Made by a program: the position numbers and the translations under genes. A DNA stretch of 5,820 nucleotides from Deltaproteobacteria bacterium (GTDB lineage: Bacteria; Myxococcota_A; Polyangia; HGW-17; SLPX01): the NCBI GenBank assembly GCA_011390535.1, contig JAABSF010000196.1, positions 1 to 5,820 of the forward strand, in the 5' to 3' direction. Positions within the stretch are counted from its first letter, which is position 1. Each line of letters begins with the position of its first letter. This document shows positions 4,295-5,820 of the stretch, one piece after another. The notes below the pieces were generated by a model, which ran no database searches, was not told the DNA's origin, and saw only the letters and a program-made list of their open reading frames with translations.

Positions 4295-5820
4295 ATGTTA
4301 GTCCCCGATGGATTGAAAGGTCGGCTGGTTTGGTTGAATCGATTTGTTTTTTCCTGTGCTCTCCTGATAGCTTTTTTATCGGCGGGTAGTGGAGCAAGAG
4401 CAGACAATAAAAGTTTTTTCCAAGATGAACCGATAGCTTTCAAGAAGGCGTCGGTTTTCGATCATATAGAACAGTCTTATTTAAAAGGAGAGATAAACGA
4501 AGAAGAGAGAGTATATTATAGTTTGGCGGCCATTAAGGCGCCTCATCTGCTTCCGTTGAAGTGGCGGGAAGTTATTCGACGAGGGTTGCCTTCTTCCATG
4601 TCATATACATCGGTGTTTGTGGAAGCCGCTCAGATGATGCTACGCAAGAATGGGGTCTTCAAAGACAGTATCCAAGATTTGCTTCAGCCCCCGACGGGTT
4701 ATGAGTTTGTGATCGAGGTTGAGGAGCCTCTGCCTTTCCGGGTCTTTTACGATGACTCTTACTACGAGGATCGCGCTCAGATGATGGCCGATGCCATGGT
4801 TTTTTCTCATGAGACGATTGTAGACGAGTGGGGATTTTGGCCTCCTTCGATAGATCCCGATTTAGGGGCGTATCACATATATGTAGACGACACCGGGATG
4901 GGTGGGGGAGCATACACCGCGCCTTACGCTATTGTGCAAGAGAACCCAAGAGCTGATATGTACACATATATCGTCATGGATAAGTCGCTCAATGAATGGT
5001 CGATCCCCGGGACCATGGCACACGAGTACAACCACTCATGCCAGGCTTCTATGGACGTATTGGAGCCCACGGCTTTTTGGGAAAACACCGCAACATATAT
5101 AATGAGCCAGGTGTATCCGGCTTCTTGGAACTATACCATGGGGACTTTTCATTTTTTTCAGAGCAGGCCCTATCGTCCTCTGGAGTATATGATTCGTCCG
5201 AGTGATATGTATGAGTATGGTGGTGGGCTCTGGGTATATTTCATGTCCTATCTATACGGAGATGAAGATCCCAGATGGATAAGAGAGATGTGGGAAAGGT
5301 GTGTTCAAGAATCCTACCAGATTAATTATCCACACTACTTTGGAGTTTTGGACGAAGAGCTTCAATCTTCGGGCGGTTTTCAGGAGATGGTAAAGGTGTT
5401 TTCAGAGTATCGCTATTTCGCCAGTGAAGATGATGACGGTCAGCACCTTCCCGGGGCTGGTAGTTGGTGGGACGCATCTGTTTCCAAAGAAGCTTCTTTT
5501 TCAATGTCTAACTTGCCGGTTTTAAACCGGCGTCCTGTTGAATCAACGCAGCCTCAGCAGAACGGCTGCAACTATATTGAGGTGAGACTCAGCAGCTCAG
5601 AATACCCAATTTTATTCGAATTTGATGGTGAAGAAGACAAAGAATGGTTTGTACAGATTATGGGGGTTGAGACTGGGAAGGCGACTTTGTATGAAGAGAT
5701 GATCCTGGACGAAGAGAATTCCGGCTCTGTTGAGATGGATGTTGGGTCGTTGGACAAATTGGTCATGGTAGTTTGTCATATGGGCGGTGAAGGGTATGAT
5801 CCCAATATTTCAAATCAATG
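4295..5820 (+). CDS. Exported zinc metalloprotease, HEYNH gluzincin-like, MXAN_6640-like (3' end outside window)
   Basis: 508 codons are visible and the frame is still open at the window edge. Residues 1-36 form a signal peptide: basic K8-R16, hydrophobic 17-30, then a cleavage site after ARA (34-36). H243, E244 and H247 of HEYNH are the zinc-binding and catalytic residues, and E263 in FWENTATY (261-268), 16 residues later, is the likely third ligand, the gluzincin arrangement. YGGGLWVYFMSYLYGD (308-323) resembles the helix that follows the active site in MXAN_6640-type putative metalloproteases, large secreted proteins found in myxobacteria and relatives. From about residue 425 the sequence turns into beta-rich, acidic segments consistent with a C-terminal sandwich domain; any sorting tag would be outside the window. 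ATG 4295 has GGAG at 4283-4286 with an 8-nt spacer. The protease class is well supported, the subfamily less so; the substrate is unknown. Confidence 0.87.
   Translation, partial: MLVPDGLKGRLVWLNRFVFSCALLIAFLSAGSGARADNKSFFQDEPIAFKKASVFDHIEQSYLKGEINEEERVYYSLAAIKAPHLLPLKWREVIRRGLPSSMSYTSVFVEAAQMMLRKNGVFKDSIQDLLQPPTGYEFVIEVEEPLPFRVFYDDSYYEDRAQMMADAMVFSHETIVDEWGFWPPSIDPDLGAYHIYVDDTGMGGGAYTAPYAIVQENPRADMYTYIVMDKSLNEWSIPGTMAHEYNHSCQASMDVLEPTAFWENTATYIMSQVYPASWNYTMGTFHFFQSRPYRPLEYMIRPSDMYEYGGGLWVYFMSYLYGDEDPRWIREMWERCVQESYQINYPHYFGVLDEELQSSGGFQEMVKVFSEYRYFASEDDDGQHLPGAGSWWDASVSKEASFSMSNLPVLNRRPVESTQPQQNGCNYIEVRLSSSEYPILFEFDGEEDKEWFVQIMGVETGKATLYEEMILDEENSGSVEMDVGSLDKLVMVVCHMGGEGYDPNISNQ
5486..5569. 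repeat. Cluster of four inverted repeats inside the metalloprotease gene
   Basis: Four symmetric elements occur in 84 bp: AAAGAAGCTTCTTT (5486-5499, perfect 14-bp palindrome); GCCGGTTT and AAACCGGC (5515-5531, 8-bp arms, 1-nt centre); GTTGA and TCAAC (5537-5547, 1-nt centre); GCAGCC and GGCTGC (5548-5569, 10-nt loop). They encode residues of about 398-425, the linker between catalytic and C-terminal domains. Confidence 0.7.

Noticed and set aside
4281..4295. Five-codon frame ATG GAG TTT TTT TGA overlapping the metalloprotease start
   Set aside because: Its only G-rich sequence serves as the ribosome-binding site of ATG 4295. It is too short and too poor in signal to be called a leader peptide.
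3985..4443. A 152-codon minus-strand frame across the 41-bp repeats
   Set aside because: It overlaps the ends of two well-supported plus-strand genes, includes the tandem repeat as a repeated peptide, and has no recognisable domain or ribosome-binding site.

Overview
The window looks like chromosomal DNA from a Gram-negative bacterium. Supporting signs are a four-pass RseP-type site-2 protease with two PDZ modules, an exported metalloprotease with a cleavable signal peptide, a sigma-54 promoter with a distant palindromic activator site, and purine-rich Shine-Dalgarno sequences. The combination fits Desulfobacterota (old Deltaproteobacteria) or a neighbouring phylum best, but that placement is an inference from gene style, not from a marker gene.

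Left part, minus strand (1-1640). A radical SAM protein with a C-terminal SPASM-like cysteine motif starts at 859 and runs off the left edge. Upstream of it lies a 400-bp gene-free region. This holds a near-consensus -24/-12 (sigma-54) promoter at 898-914 and, about 138 bp upstream of the predicted start of transcription, a perfect 12+12 bp palindrome (1011-1039) followed by an extra half-site. Together these form a complete enhancer-dependent promoter, so the radical SAM gene is probably switched on by a dedicated bacterial enhancer-binding protein. Further right, also on the minus strand, is a 125-aa protein resembling the retropepsin fold but without a recognisable DTG active site. Its Shine-Dalgarno sequence sits in a short hairpin.

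Middle (1641-2140). About 500 bp with no convincing gene separates the minus-strand genes from the plus-strand block.

Right part, plus strand (2141-5820). rseP (intact, all catalytic motifs) overlaps by 20 bp a small gene for a membrane-anchored or exported helical protein, a probable two-gene operon. A roughly 210-bp leader follows, with a plausible sigma-70 promoter, a pentamer microsatellite and two perfect 41-bp tandem repeats. It leads into a large exported protein with a gluzincin-type HEYNH...E zinc site, which runs off the right edge. Its coding sequence contains an unusual cluster of four inverted repeats just after the catalytic domain.

No RNA genes, CRISPR arrays, insertion sequences or phage genes were seen. 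The parts most worth following up are the sigma-54/UAS-controlled radical SAM locus, the 41-bp repeat leader of the metalloprotease, and the inverted-repeat cluster.
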